DNA of 64,000 bases, from NCBI GenBank assembly GCA_958296075.1, contig CATQHW010000002.1, forward strand, positions 62,001 through 126,000. Direction: 5' to 3'. Positions 33,702 through 41,571 of this stretch are shown one piece after another. A program made the translations under genes and the position numbers. Positions within the stretch are counted from its first letter, which is position 1; each line of letters begins with the position of its first letter. Origin of the DNA: an uncultured Spirochaetia bacterium (lineage in GTDB: Bacteria; Spirochaetota; Spirochaetia; SZUA-6; Bin103). The notes under the pieces are model-generated. The model made no database searches. It worked only from the letters and a program-made list of their open reading frames with translations, and was not told the DNA's origin.

Positions 33702-34649
33702 TCAGAGCCGCATCTGCACCATGGCGGCGATCTCCGGCTCGGCCATGGCGCCATCCAGGTACACGTAGTGCTCGCCGCTGCGGTATGCATACCCGGCATG
33801 CCGGCCTGACGGCGTCAACGCGATAACGGCGACGTGGCCCGCCAGCGGGTCGTTCAGAGCGCCGAGGTCGGACAGCGCCGCCCGCATCGCCTGATCGAGC
33901 GTCATGCCGGTGCGCAGGTAGAGCACCACGCTGCGGGTGGTCAGGGTCCGCAGCACGACCTCGCCGGTCCCGGTCGAGGCCGCAGCGCCCCAACGGTTGT
34001 CCGCGTACCCGCCGGCGCCGATGATCGGCGAGTCGCCGAGCCGGCCCGGGTACCCCCACGGATACCCGCTGGTACTGACCGCGCTCGCCAAGTTGCCGCC
34101 GCCGTCCAGGGCCAGAAAGTTGACCGTGCCGTGCGGCGCATCCGTGCCGGCCGGATCCCAGCCGCGCATGGAGTCCCGGGCGTCGCCGACCAGCTCCAGC
34201 AGCCGATCGCGGCCGGCAATGCCGTCGGGATCGACCGGCGGCTGGCGGTTTGCCAGCCGCTCCCGCCACCGAGCCGCCGCCTGCTCCGTGAGCAGGTCCT
34301 GCTCGGCCATGCCGATCTCGCGTGCGAACCGCTCGGCCCCGTCCGCCACCAGCAGCACGTGCGGGCTCTGCTCCATGACGCGCCGCGCCAGGGTGACGGC
34401 GTGGAGGATGCCGCGCACCGAGCCGACCGCGCCGGCGCGCAGCGTGTGGCCGTCCATGATGCTGGCGTCCAGGCGCACCTCGCCCAGGATGTTCGGCAGC
34501 CCGCCGAGGCCGACGGTGTGGTCGCGCGCGTTGAGCTCGACCCGGCGCGTCCCGGCCTCCACGGCGTCGAGCGCCGATCCGCCGTCGCGCAGGACCGCCA
34601 TGGCCTCCCGGATGCCGGCCGTCCCGTTGGCGGTGCTTACGACGATCAT
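33702..34649 (-). CDS. Isoaspartyl peptidase/asparaginase-type Ntn hydrolase
   Basis: The 315-residue protein belongs to the T2 family (isoaspartyl peptidase, glycosylasparaginase). The nucleophile threonine T175 lies in APHGTVNFLALDGGGNLASA, the autoprocessing site that makes alpha and beta chains. The GSALDAVEAGTRRVE and NARDHTVGLGGLPNILGEV segments are typical, and the substrate-binding part follows in TSGYPWGYPGRLGDSPIIGAGGYAD. Glycosylasparaginases cut the N-glycan linkage, which would suit the glycan theme here, but an isoaspartyl peptidase is equally likely. There is no signal peptide. Its ATG (34649) is 25 bp downstream of the FMN-dehydrogenase remnant's stop. Confidence 0.87.
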   Translation of the reverse strand: MIVVSTANGTAGIREAMAVLRDGGSALDAVEAGTRRVELNARDHTVGLGGLPNILGEVRLDASIMDGHTLRAGAVGSVRGILHAVTLARRVMEQSPHVLLVADGAERFAREIGMAEQDLLTEQAAARWRERLANRQPPVDPDGIAGRDRLLELVGDARDSMRGWDPAGTDAPHGTVNFLALDGGGNLASAVSTSGYPWGYPGRLGDSPIIGAGGYADNRWGAAASTGTGEVVLRTLTTRSVVLYLRTGMTLDQAMRAALSDLGALNDPLAGHVAVIALTPSGRHAGYAYRSGEHYVYLDGAMAEPEIAAMVQMRL

Positions 34650-34674
34650 CGACCGAGGCCGGTAGGAGGATCGG

Positions 34675-35057
34675 TCACCGGCCGGGCAGCACGATCCGCC
34701 GCTCGTCGATGTCGGCGACGCTCGCGCAGCCGCACATCGCCATCGCCGTGTCGAACTCGGAGAGCAGTATCTGGAACATGGTGCGCACGCCGGCCTCCAT
34801 GGCGCGCCCCAGCAGGTACTCGGTGACTTCGTCCGGGTAGTGCTTGATGCCGTACCACCAGAGCGGGCCGGTGGTCGCCGTACGCACGTCGGTGACCGTT
34901 TTGCCGGCGCCGTCGCGCAGCGACAGCACCGTCCCGTAGGCGCAGGCGGCGCGCGCGGTGGCAACGTCGCCGTCCGGATGCGCCCAGACCTGCGTGCCGG
35001 CCGGCGGCACCATCACGGGAAAGGAGATGCGATGGCCTGAGCACGGTGGTGGACCGA
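34675..35057 (-). pseudogene. Remnant of an FMN-dependent 2-hydroxyacid dehydrogenase (LldD/lactate oxidase type)
   Basis: Read on the minus strand, the fragment gives STTVL, then after a frameshift HRISFPVMVPPAGTQVWAHPDGDVATARAA, a block of the TIM-barrel FMN-dependent 2-hydroxyacid dehydrogenases. After LLGRAMEAGVR it jumps to the family C-terminus (SEFDTAMAMCGCASVADIDE). The N-terminus, and about 200 internal residues with the catalytic His/Arg, are missing. It abuts the stop of the AAA/PD-(D/E)XK ATPase at 35058, so the ATPase segment probably broke it. Its last 80 bp recur at 41144-41223. Confidence 0.75.
34682..34761. repeat. 80-bp duplicated fragment of the FMN-dehydrogenase C-terminus, copy 1
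   Basis: These 80 bases match 41144-41223 exactly as far as I can read. Both copies encode the C-terminal SVADIDERRIVLPG on the minus strand. Copy 1 is still attached to a larger remnant of its gene; copy 2 is isolated. Confidence 0.8.
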
Positions 35058-36821
35058 TCACGCGTTCGTGGCTGCGGCGACCACAGCGTGGCAGTACACC
35101 AGCTCCCAGCCATGGAACACCACCGCCAGGCCGGTGAAGCGCACCGTCGGGTACTGGTGCGTCAAGCGTTCGTCCGCCAGGTACTGTCGCAGTTGTGTCT
35201 GCGCTTCCCGCGCGGCCGCCGCGACTCGCGCCTCGCCAGCCGATTCGCTCCGCTTGAGGTACTTGAGCTCGATCACGTACCCATGGCGCATGCCGCTGAA
35301 CCGCAGCAGGAACGGCTCCAGGCAGATGTCCGCGTAACCGCCGGCGAGTTCCCGCTCGGTGTGGAACACGAAGTGGTCGGTGGCGCTCAGATAGGCGGCC
35401 AGGAAGCCCTGGATCACCTTCTCCCCGTCGATGTAGTCGCGGATGGCAGTGTGCCGGGCGATCGCGGCGCTCAGGAACTCCAGCACCGGGCGCCAGGCGC
35501 CGCGGTAGGCCATCTCGTGCATCAGGCGGCTGAAGGCGTACAGATCCACCGAGAACAGTCCTACGTCCTCGTAGGCGTCGCGCAGGTAGCCGTACATCAG
35601 CCGCTTCACCGTCTGGTTGGGAATGCCCAGGCGCGGCGTGCCCTCGTGCACCGCGCGGATGCTGAGCAGGCCGAAGTAGTGCAGCAGGGACAGGAAGTTC
35701 TCCCGCTGGGCCAGTCGTTCCAAGGGAAAGCCGTCCTGGATCTCGCTGTCCGCCCAGCCTTCGCCGATGAGGTGACGGAGCAGATCGAAGTTGCCGTTCA
35801 GTTGCTGGTTGACCGTCAGCAGGTGGCGCAGCTTGCCATAGTCGATGCGCACGTTGCGGTCGATCAGGTTGTCCGGTGGCGATTTGTTCGGGATCGACCA
35901 CTTCAGGTAATAAAGCACCATGTCGGTGTTGTAGAGATCGTGCGGCGCGCCCTTGGCGAAACGGTAGCCGTTGTACCACTCCCCCATCACGGACATGGCC
36001 TTGTCCGTATGCTGGTCGAACACGCCGTGATCCCGGTAGGTATCCAGGATGCCGCGCACTTCCGCCTCGGTGAAGCCGAGCAGCTCGTTGAAATCCGGCT
36101 CCAGGCTGATGTTGGTGCCGATGTTGAAGCCGCTGGTGACGTCGTCGATGGTGATCGGCGACACGCCGGTGACGAACAGGCGCTCGACGCCGCCGCCCTG
36201 TCCGGCGCCTGCCTTGAGGGTGGCGAAGAAGTTGCGGTAGAAGCCGCCGCCGTGGGTGAACGACTCATACGCCTCCGCGCCTCGATGGGCGAGCACCGTA
36301 TTGGCGAAGTTGTCGTACTCGTCGATCAGCACGTACAGCGGGATGTCATGCTCGCGGGTGTGCAGGAACAGCTCGTTCAGTTTGGTGTCGATGGAGGGAG
36401 CGGCAAGGATGCGCCGGACCGCCGCCGGGGTGAACAGGTCGGCGTTGGTCTCCAGCGCGTAGCGGAGATTCTGGAAGCAGTAGTACTCGAACCGCTCCCG
36501 CAACGTCTCCAGGGTGTCGTCGAACGCGGAGAAGTCGAAGCGCAGGATGACGTAGCGGTGGCGGTTGGGCGTGGGGTGACGGCCGATGTCGGTGCCGGCG
36601 AACAGCGCCTCGAACCGGTCGGCTCGTCTGCGATCATAGTAGTTCTCCAGCAGCGACACCCAGCACGACTTGCCGAAACGACGGGGACGGATCAGGACGA
36701 CGTAACGCTCGTTTTCCAGTGCGTGCAGAAACCGCGTCTTGTCGACGTACAGGCAACCCTCGCGCCGCATCGCCTCGAAGTCGGCCCAGCCATAGGGTAT
36801 CTCCGGATACGTGCCTGTCAT
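35058..36821 (-). CDS. AAA-family ATPase with PD-(D/E)XK nuclease-like C-terminus (AAA-ATPase_like/DUF1703), copy 1
   Basis: This 587-residue protein has an AAA-ATPase_like domain (N-terminal half) opening PYGWADFEAMRREGCLYVDKT, with Walker A-like RPRRFGKSCWVSLLENYY, Walker B-like PLYVLIDEYDNFANTVL and LFVTGVSPITIDDVTSGF. The C-terminal half is a PD-(D/E)XK nuclease-like domain ending with the core AGGYADICLEPF and GYVIELKYLKRSE. Such genes are multi-copy accessory elements in spirochaetes and Bacteroidetes, with uncertain roles. Its C-terminal half is almost identical to copy 2 at 42866 while the N-terminal half is clearly diverged, so recent gene conversion is likely. Confidence 0.88.
   Translation of the reverse strand: MTGTYPEIPYGWADFEAMRREGCLYVDKTRFLHALENERYVVLIRPRRFGKSCWVSLLENYYDRRRADRFEALFAGTDIGRHPTPNRHRYVILRFDFSAFDDTLETLRERFEYYCFQNLRYALETNADLFTPAAVRRILAAPSIDTKLNELFLHTREHDIPLYVLIDEYDNFANTVLAHRGAEAYESFTHGGGFYRNFFATLKAGAGQGGGVERLFVTGVSPITIDDVTSGFNIGTNISLEPDFNELLGFTEAEVRGILDTYRDHGVFDQHTDKAMSVMGEWYNGYRFAKGAPHDLYNTDMVLYYLKWSIPNKSPPDNLIDRNVRIDYGKLRHLLTVNQQLNGNFDLLRHLIGEGWADSEIQDGFPLERLAQRENFLSLLHYFGLLSIRAVHEGTPRLGIPNQTVKRLMYGYLRDAYEDVGLFSVDLYAFSRLMHEMAYRGAWRPVLEFLSAAIARHTAIRDYIDGEKVIQGFLAAYLSATDHFVFHTERELAGGYADICLEPFLLRFSGMRHGYVIELKYLKRSESAGEARVAAAAREAQTQLRQYLADERLTHQYPTVRFTGLAVVFHGWELVYCHAVVAAATNA
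35100..35555. repeat. 456-bp tract shared with copy 2 of the AAA/PD-(D/E)XK gene
   Basis: I count about six mismatches against 42923-43378, with equal lengths. Similarity falls off sharply on both sides. The tract codes for the PD-(D/E)XK-like end of both proteins. Confidence 0.75.
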
Positions 36822-36922
36822 CGATCCAGCCTCATGGTGCGGGCCATGTAGTCAGCATAGGGCCGGTCGGACCGATCGTCGAGGTGTCGCCACCGCCGTC
36901 CCTCGGCTGGCATCATCAACCC

Positions 36923-37235
36923 ATGAAAGCTGCTACGGCTCCAGGGTGGTGTTTCCGTTCGAGCCGGGCGAGCGCGTGCTGGCGCTGCCGGCCGGCCAGG
37001 ACGGCATGGCGGAGCGCTTTCTGACGCCGGTCGACCATCTGTTCCGGGTACCGGAGTACCCGATCGAGCAGATGGTGATGGCGCAGCCGCCGGCTACCGT
37101 GATCAGCGGCGCGCAGAAGCTGACCAACGCGATCGCCGGAGACGTGGTGGTGATCGGCCAGGGCGGCATCGGCCTGATGTTCGACATCCTGCTGCGCCGT
37201 ATGGGAGCGCGCCGCGTGTTCGGAGAACCGTTGCG
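36923..37235 (+). pseudogene. N-terminal/middle remnant of a zinc-type (MDR) alcohol dehydrogenase
   Basis: An ATG at 36923 reads MKAATAPG, a typical MDR dehydrogenase start. After a deletion and frameshift the text becomes VVFPFEPGERVLALPAGQDGMAERFL, then VPEYPIEQMVMAQPPATVIS and the cofactor-binding DVVVIGQGGIGLMFDILLRR. Similarity stops near 37235. The structural zinc loop and the C-terminus are missing. The C-terminal piece of what could be the same gene is at 44780-45025, also just upstream of an AAA/PD-(D/E)XK gene. Confidence 0.7.
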
Positions 37236-37578
37236 ATCACCTGCGCGGGCACGTACTATAGCATCAGCGCCTCCACCAAGTAGGCCAGCAAACAGCCACT
37301 TCCCCAGGAACAGCGCGTTCCGGGCCGCGGTGGCGCGAAACGTTCGGCGGCGAGCCGGCGTCCGCCAGAATGCCCATTCCGGGCGGCCGGTGACCGAACC
37401 GGCGCCGCCGGAGCCGCACCTGCTCCCACACGCGCCGGCGCGGCAGGCGGAGCCGCCGCCGCGTCACCTGCTCCGAGGAATCGAGCGGGGCCGTGCCTGC
37501 GCAGCACGAGGTAAGGAGGCGTTGGTTCTTCTTCTCGGCCCACTCGATGAGCGTCCGAGGCGTAGCAGTACGTGCGAT
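37236..37578. other. Non-coding gap of about 340 bp
   Basis: I find no convincing gene, RNA or repeat here. The long readings across it are rich in Arg, Pro and Ala and behave like antisense shadows. Confidence 0.5.
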
Positions 37579-38712
37579 TCAATCCCAGCGCAGATGGACG
37601 GCGTAGGCGCGGTGGCCGGCCGGGGAGCCGGGCCGGAAGTGGCCGAACACGTACATCGTCTCCTCGTCGCCGAGACGGACGAACGTGCCGTTCATGGCGT
37701 TGTAATAGTTGTCGTACGGCTCGTCGTCGGGGGTGCGGTCGAACAGGAGATCCGTGCTCCAGGTCCGCCCCTGGTCGAAGCTGCGCGCCATGTGCATCCC
37801 ACAGAACGAGTGGCCGCGGTGGCGGCTCCAGTGGGACGGCAGGCGGGCCGGCAGGACCAAGGAGCCGTCGGGTAGCGCCAAGCCGCCGGCCGGCGCCCCG
37901 GTGCCGGGCAGATCGGTGGGCTCCGGTGCCGACCATGTCTCGCCGCGATCGCGGGACGCGGCGCGGAAGAACAGGCAGTCGCTGGAGCGCGGATTGGAGC
38001 CGGCGATGCCGCCCAGATGGTCGCGGCCGCGGATCACCGAAACCAGCGTGCCATCCGCGGCGGCGAACAGTGTCTGCTCGTTGAAGCCGGCCATTACCTC
38101 CGGGTCCTTGCGGATCGCCGGATCCGGTTCGTAGCCGACCTGCCGGTAGCGCAGCGTGCGGCCGCCGTCGTCGCTGAGCAGCACCCCGCACTGCCAGTTG
38201 TCGCCGCGCACGGCCGATCCCCACACGGTGAACGCCAGCCGGCCGTCCGGCAGGGCGATGCCGGGAGCGATGAACTGCTCGGTGAGGAACGTGCCGGCGG
38301 CGATCCGGCTCCAGGAGAACTCGTCCGCACCCGCCGCGCGGTGCCCGATGAGGATCTCGCTGGGCCGATAGAGGCCGCGCCCGCCGCTGGCGCGGTCGAA
38401 GCCCTTGGGCAGATAGATGCCGCAGGCGACCACGGTTCCGTCGTCCAGCACGTGCGCGGGGGCGACGCCCTGGAACTCGGTGTCCGGGTTTGCGAGCGGC
38501 GGCCCGAACGGGCTCGGCTCGGACCAGGTGGCGCCCAGGTCGTCGCTCTGGGTGAGCAGCGAGGAGATGCCGCGCTCGGCGTCACTTGCCCGCTGCACCG
38601 TCATCAGCAGCCGCTCGCCGCTCTTGACCAGGGAGCAGCCGCTGGCCGGATACCGGTCGTCGTCGAACAGGATGCGGTAGTCGGTCACCTGGAGGTCGCA
38701 GCGATCGGTCAT
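37579..38712 (-). CDS. Sialidase-like BNR/Asp-box beta-propeller protein
   Basis: A 377-residue protein without a signal peptide. Asp-boxes are SDDLGATW, SDDGGRTL, SRDRGETW and SFDQGRTW, four of the expected set. The N-terminus MTDRCDLQVTDYRILFDDDR is repeated as a remnant at 32255-32290. GTFLTEQFIAPGIALPDGRLAF and LPARLPSHWSRHRGHSFCGM look like propeller blades carrying possible active-site residues, but the canonical sialidase Arg triad and FRIP motif are not evident. It stands alone, divergent from the GNAT gene. It is likely a hydrolase or binding protein for imported glycans. Confidence 0.8.
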   Translation of the reverse strand: MTDRCDLQVTDYRILFDDDRYPASGCSLVKSGERLLMTVQRASDAERGISSLLTQSDDLGATWSEPSPFGPPLANPDTEFQGVAPAHVLDDGTVVACGIYLPKGFDRASGGRGLYRPSEILIGHRAAGADEFSWSRIAAGTFLTEQFIAPGIALPDGRLAFTVWGSAVRGDNWQCGVLLSDDGGRTLRYRQVGYEPDPAIRKDPEVMAGFNEQTLFAAADGTLVSVIRGRDHLGGIAGSNPRSSDCLFFRAASRDRGETWSAPEPTDLPGTGAPAGGLALPDGSLVLPARLPSHWSRHRGHSFCGMHMARSFDQGRTWSTDLLFDRTPDDEPYDNYYNAMNGTFVRLGDEETMYVFGHFRPGSPAGHRAYAVHLRWD

Positions 38713-38840
38713 GGGACGGATGCCACGGTATCACGCGACGCAATACCGTTCGACTCTCCTGACGTGATGCGGATGCTCCACACACCACGGACCTCGCGCG
38801 AGGAGGCACGCCGGCCGCGCCGCGAACGGTCCACTCAACC

Positions 38841-39647
38841 ATGACCGTGGCCGAGGTCGCGCGGTGCCTCGCCGCCCCGCGGCGGGTGCTCGCAGTCTGC
38901 ATCAAAGGCACGGAATTCGCGGAGATCGGCGACGGGTTCGTGGTGATCGAGCGCTGGTCCGACTCGCCGTTCCCCTCCACCAATCCCAACCGCACGGAGT
39001 TCCTCGGGGTCACCCGTCCCACCTGCCGGCGGGACCTGGAGCGCGTCGTCGAGCGCTTTGCCGATGCCGGTGTCAGGCGGTGGTTCTTTCGCCTGAGTCC
39101 CTGCCCGCAGGCCGCAGCGCTGCGGGGGTGGCTGCAGGAGCTGGGGCTGCGGCCGTTCGACGGCCCGCGCTACGTCACCCTGGCGCGCCCGGCCGCGATG
39201 CTGCCGCCGCACCGCACCGAGCTCCGGGTCCGCGCGTTACCGGCGGCGGAGCTGTGCGCCCTCCGGATGTTCCTGCTGGAGCTGTACCGCGAATACGCCG
39301 GCATCTACTTGGCCACCGTGGGGCGTGACGAGTGCACCCACTTCCTGGCCTTCGACGGCGCCCGGCCGGTGGCGGCTGCCGGCCTCTGCGTCACCGGCAC
39401 CACCGGCTACCTGTTCCTCGGCGCCACCCGCGAAGCGGACCGCTCGCGCGGCGCCCAGAGCGCGTTGATCGCCGCGCGGGTCGCCGCGGCCTACCGGCAG
39501 GGGTGCCGCATCGTGCTGGCCGAGACCATGAGCATCCTGCCGACATCACTGAAGAATCTGGTCCGCAAGGGCTTCCGGGAGAGCTACGATACCGAGCTCT
39601 TCATCGGCGGCTCCACCGCGACCGAGGCTGCCAATATCACTCCGTGA
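38841..39647 (+). CDS. GNAT-family N-acetyltransferase
   Basis: The 268-residue protein has a two-part layout: an N-terminal segment (about residues 1-125, RVLAVCIKGTEFAEIG..., RWFFRLSPCPQAA) and a C-terminal GNAT domain. The latter includes THFLAFDGARPVAAAGLCVTGTTGYLFLGATREADRSRGAQSALIAARV, which has the acetyl-CoA-binding R/Q-x-x-G/A-x-A-like turn. It ends with KNLVRKGFRESYDTELFIGG. The acceptor is unknown. It sits 128 bp from the divergent sialidase-like gene, so a shared regulatory region is possible. Confidence 0.82.
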   Translation: MTVAEVARCLAAPRRVLAVCIKGTEFAEIGDGFVVIERWSDSPFPSTNPNRTEFLGVTRPTCRRDLERVVERFADAGVRRWFFRLSPCPQAAALRGWLQELGLRPFDGPRYVTLARPAAMLPPHRTELRVRALPAAELCALRMFLLELYREYAGIYLATVGRDECTHFLAFDGARPVAAAGLCVTGTTGYLFLGATREADRSRGAQSALIAARVAAAYRQGCRIVLAETMSILPTSLKNLVRKGFRESYDTELFIGGSTATEAANITP

Positions 39648-39748
39648 CCGCCTGAGACCATGAAATGTCGCATGAGGCAGCTCCGGCGCCGGCATCTTCG
39701 GACCGGATACCTTCGACAGGCTGGCGTCACTATGCGCCGCTCCCCCTC

Positions 39749-40147
39749 TCAGCGGAACTCGCCGTCCAGGATGGCCTGCGCCTCACCGCCGGGGACGTAC
39801 AGGAAGTAGAGCTTGACCGGTTCGTCGCCGTTGTTGATGAACTGATGGGAGGTGCCGGGCGGGGTGTACACTACGGTGCCGGGTCCGGTGGGGTACTCGC
39901 GGTCGCCGACGATGGCGCGTCCCCGGCCAGAGAAGAACAGCCACACTTCGGCGGCGTCCGGGTGGTTATGTCGCGTGCCTGCGCCGTGCGGCGGCACCTC
40001 GGTGACGCCGACCGAGAAGTCCTCCAGCCCTTCGTGCAGCAGCGGCGACAGCAGCACCTTCACGGCGCGCACGGCCGGCTCCGGGGTGGTCAGTCCGACG
40101 CCTTGGCCGACGTCGGTGACGATCGGTTCCCGTGCCGCCACCTTCAC
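39749..40147 (-). CDS. Small cupin-domain protein
   Basis: The 132-residue protein is a single cupin. The start is a GTG at 40147 within a GTGA overlap with the PhyH stop. The cupin metal motif GTRHNHPDAAEVWLFFSG supplies two histidines and a glutamate, and motif 2 is PGTVVYTPPGTSHQFIN. It could be a metal-dependent isomerase, dioxygenase or simply a sugar-binding protein. Coupling to a PhyH-type oxygenase hints that the two act on the same small molecule. Confidence 0.85.
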   Translation of the reverse strand: MKVAAREPIVTDVGQGVGLTTPEPAVRAVKVLLSPLLHEGLEDFSVGVTEVPPHGAGTRHNHPDAAEVWLFFSGRGRAIVGDREYPTGPGTVVYTPPGTSHQFINNGDEPVKLYFLYVPGGEAQAILDGEFR

Positions 40148-41118
40148 GACCCCTCGGGCGCCGTGCCGTCCGGTACGGTCACCTGCGTGAACGCATACCC
40201 CGGCCCCTTGGTGTGGCTGACGCCCAGGCCCGTGCCCCAGTCGTAGGGCGGGCCGCCGGCGCGCGCCTCGGCCCACGCCTTCAGCGGCACCGTGTCCCAG
40301 TCGTCGGTGAACCAGTACTGGGAGTTGGGATTGTTGACCGGATCGCTGCCGAGCGGATGGCTCAGGTCGCCCATCGCGCCCAGGAGCTGCCGGCGCACCG
40401 GTGAGCTGCGCGCGATCAGCTCGGCGTCCTGGTCCAGGTGGCCGCTCGGGCGGACCCAGCGCGGCGTGTAACTCACGTAGATCGCCTTGCGCTCGGTCGC
40501 CGACAGGTTGGGCGTCACGCCGTGCAGCAGGGTCGGCCGCCACAGCATCACGCTGCCGGCCGGCACCTTCACGGCGACGATGTCGGCCGGGTCCAGCCAC
40601 TCCTCGAAGGTCGCGCGCTGCTCACGCGACCACGTGTAGCTGCCGGGGACCACCAGGATGGTGCTATGGCCCGACTCGGTGTGGTCGGAGATGTACCAGC
40701 CGACCTTGAAGTCCAGCAGCGGCAGCGTGCCGTCCACGGTGCTCCCGCAGAACTCCTCCTCGTAGTCGAAGTGCCAGCCCAGCGACAGGATGTCGGGGTC
40801 GCTTGCCGCCGGCTTCGGCGGCTCGCAGAGCGTGACGCTGTCGCGGTTGTGGATGTTCCAGCCGTAGGCATCGACCACCAGCTCCAGGATCGCGGGATGG
40901 TCCATCAGGTCGAGGAGCTTCTCGTGACGGATCATGCCGTTGCGAAGCCCTACCGTGTCGCCGGGACCCAGGCCGCGCTCCGCGCGCACCTCGGTGGCCA
41001 CCTGATCCATCGCCGCCGCCACGGCGGCCACCTCGTCCGCGCAGAGCAGTTTCTCGACGATGAAGAACCCCTTGCGGTTGAGGTCGTCCTTCTGCTGTTC
41101 GGTCATCGCGATCGCCAT
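40144..41118 (-). CDS. Phytanoyl-CoA dioxygenase (PhyH)-family oxygenase
   Basis: A 324-residue Fe(II)/2-oxoglutarate oxygenase candidate. The facial triad reads H116/D118 (LGWHFDYEEEFCG) and H199 (PTLLHGVTPN), with 2-oxoglutarate arginine R210. It has TEQQKDDLNRKGFFIVEKLL at the N-terminus and a long C-terminal extension (SQYWFTDDWDTVPL...). It is the first gene of a two-gene unit with the cupin. Upstream (41144-41280) lie fragments of other genes, so the promoter may be in that scar. The substrate is not predictable. Confidence 0.88.
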   Translation of the reverse strand: MAIAMTEQQKDDLNRKGFFIVEKLLCADEVAAVAAAMDQVATEVRAERGLGPGDTVGLRNGMIRHEKLLDLMDHPAILELVVDAYGWNIHNRDSVTLCEPPKPAASDPDILSLGWHFDYEEEFCGSTVDGTLPLLDFKVGWYISDHTESGHSTILVVPGSYTWSREQRATFEEWLDPADIVAVKVPAGSVMLWRPTLLHGVTPNLSATERKAIYVSYTPRWVRPSGHLDQDAELIARSSPVRRQLLGAMGDLSHPLGSDPVNNPNSQYWFTDDWDTVPLKAWAEARAGGPPYDWGTGLGVSHTKGPGYAFTQVTVPDGTAPEGS

Positions 41119-41143
41119 GCACCCCCCTTTCGGCCGTCACGCA

Positions 41144-41223
41144 CCGGGCAGCACGATCCGCCGCTCGTCGATGTCGGCGACGCTCGCGCAGCCGCACATC
41201 GCCATCGCCGTGTCGAACTCGGA
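41144..41223. repeat. 80-bp duplicated fragment of the FMN-dehydrogenase C-terminus, copy 2
   Basis: Matches 34682-34761 base for base by eye, and flanks the Gfo/Idh/MocA scar. The two copies are 6.4 kb apart in the same orientation. Confidence 0.8.
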
Positions 41224-41273
41224 CTCTGCGTGGCGTTGGCGCCGATCACGCCGACGCGCAGCCGATCGGCCAT
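41144..41273 (-). pseudogene. Chimeric scar: Gfo/Idh/MocA N-terminus joined to the FMN-dehydrogenase C-terminus
   Basis: The minus strand starts at ATG 41273 with MADRLRVGVIGANATQS, the start of a Gfo/Idh/MocA dehydrogenase. Near 41224 it runs into an 80-bp piece identical to 34682-34761, in a frame that does not continue. No complete protein can come from it. The start overlaps the upstream propeller fragment's stop (TGATG), which suggests that an intact oxidoreductase gene was once translated there. Confidence 0.65.
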
Positions 41274-41566
41274 CAGCCGGTCACCTCGGAGAGCGCCAGT
41301 CGATGCAGCTTCCTGGCGCGCTCGTCGCCGAACCACAGGCGGTCGTCATCCCAGGTGAGCCCGTGCGGCTCGGTACCGTCGGGAGCCGGCGCCGCGGCGA
41401 GCACCTCGCCCGAGTCCGGATCGATCCGGTGGATCGTCCGGCTGTCGGTGTCGGCGCTCCACAGCGCGCCGGCCGACCACTCCAGCCCATGCGGGCGAGT
41501 GCCGGGGGATGGAAAGTCTGCGGTGACGCGCCTGTCGGCCGGGTCGACCCGGTAGCAGCGCACCAT
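41273..41566 (-). CDS. Short propeller-like protein, probably truncated
   Basis: The 97-residue product has two propeller blades: RPHGLEWSAGALWSADTDSR and EPHGLTWDDDRLWFGDERAR, the pattern of SMP-30/NHL/YncE-like propellers, which usually need five to seven blades. The ATG at 41566 is 5 bp after the stop of the SelA-like gene, so it is read in that operon. It may be the tail of a larger gene that lost its 5' part, or a small stand-alone protein. Confidence 0.55.
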   Translation of the reverse strand: MVRCYRVDPADRRVTADFPSPGTRPHGLEWSAGALWSADTDSRTIHRIDPDSGEVLAAAPAPDGTEPHGLTWDDDRLWFGDERARKLHRLALSEVTG

Positions 41567-41571
41567 GATGC

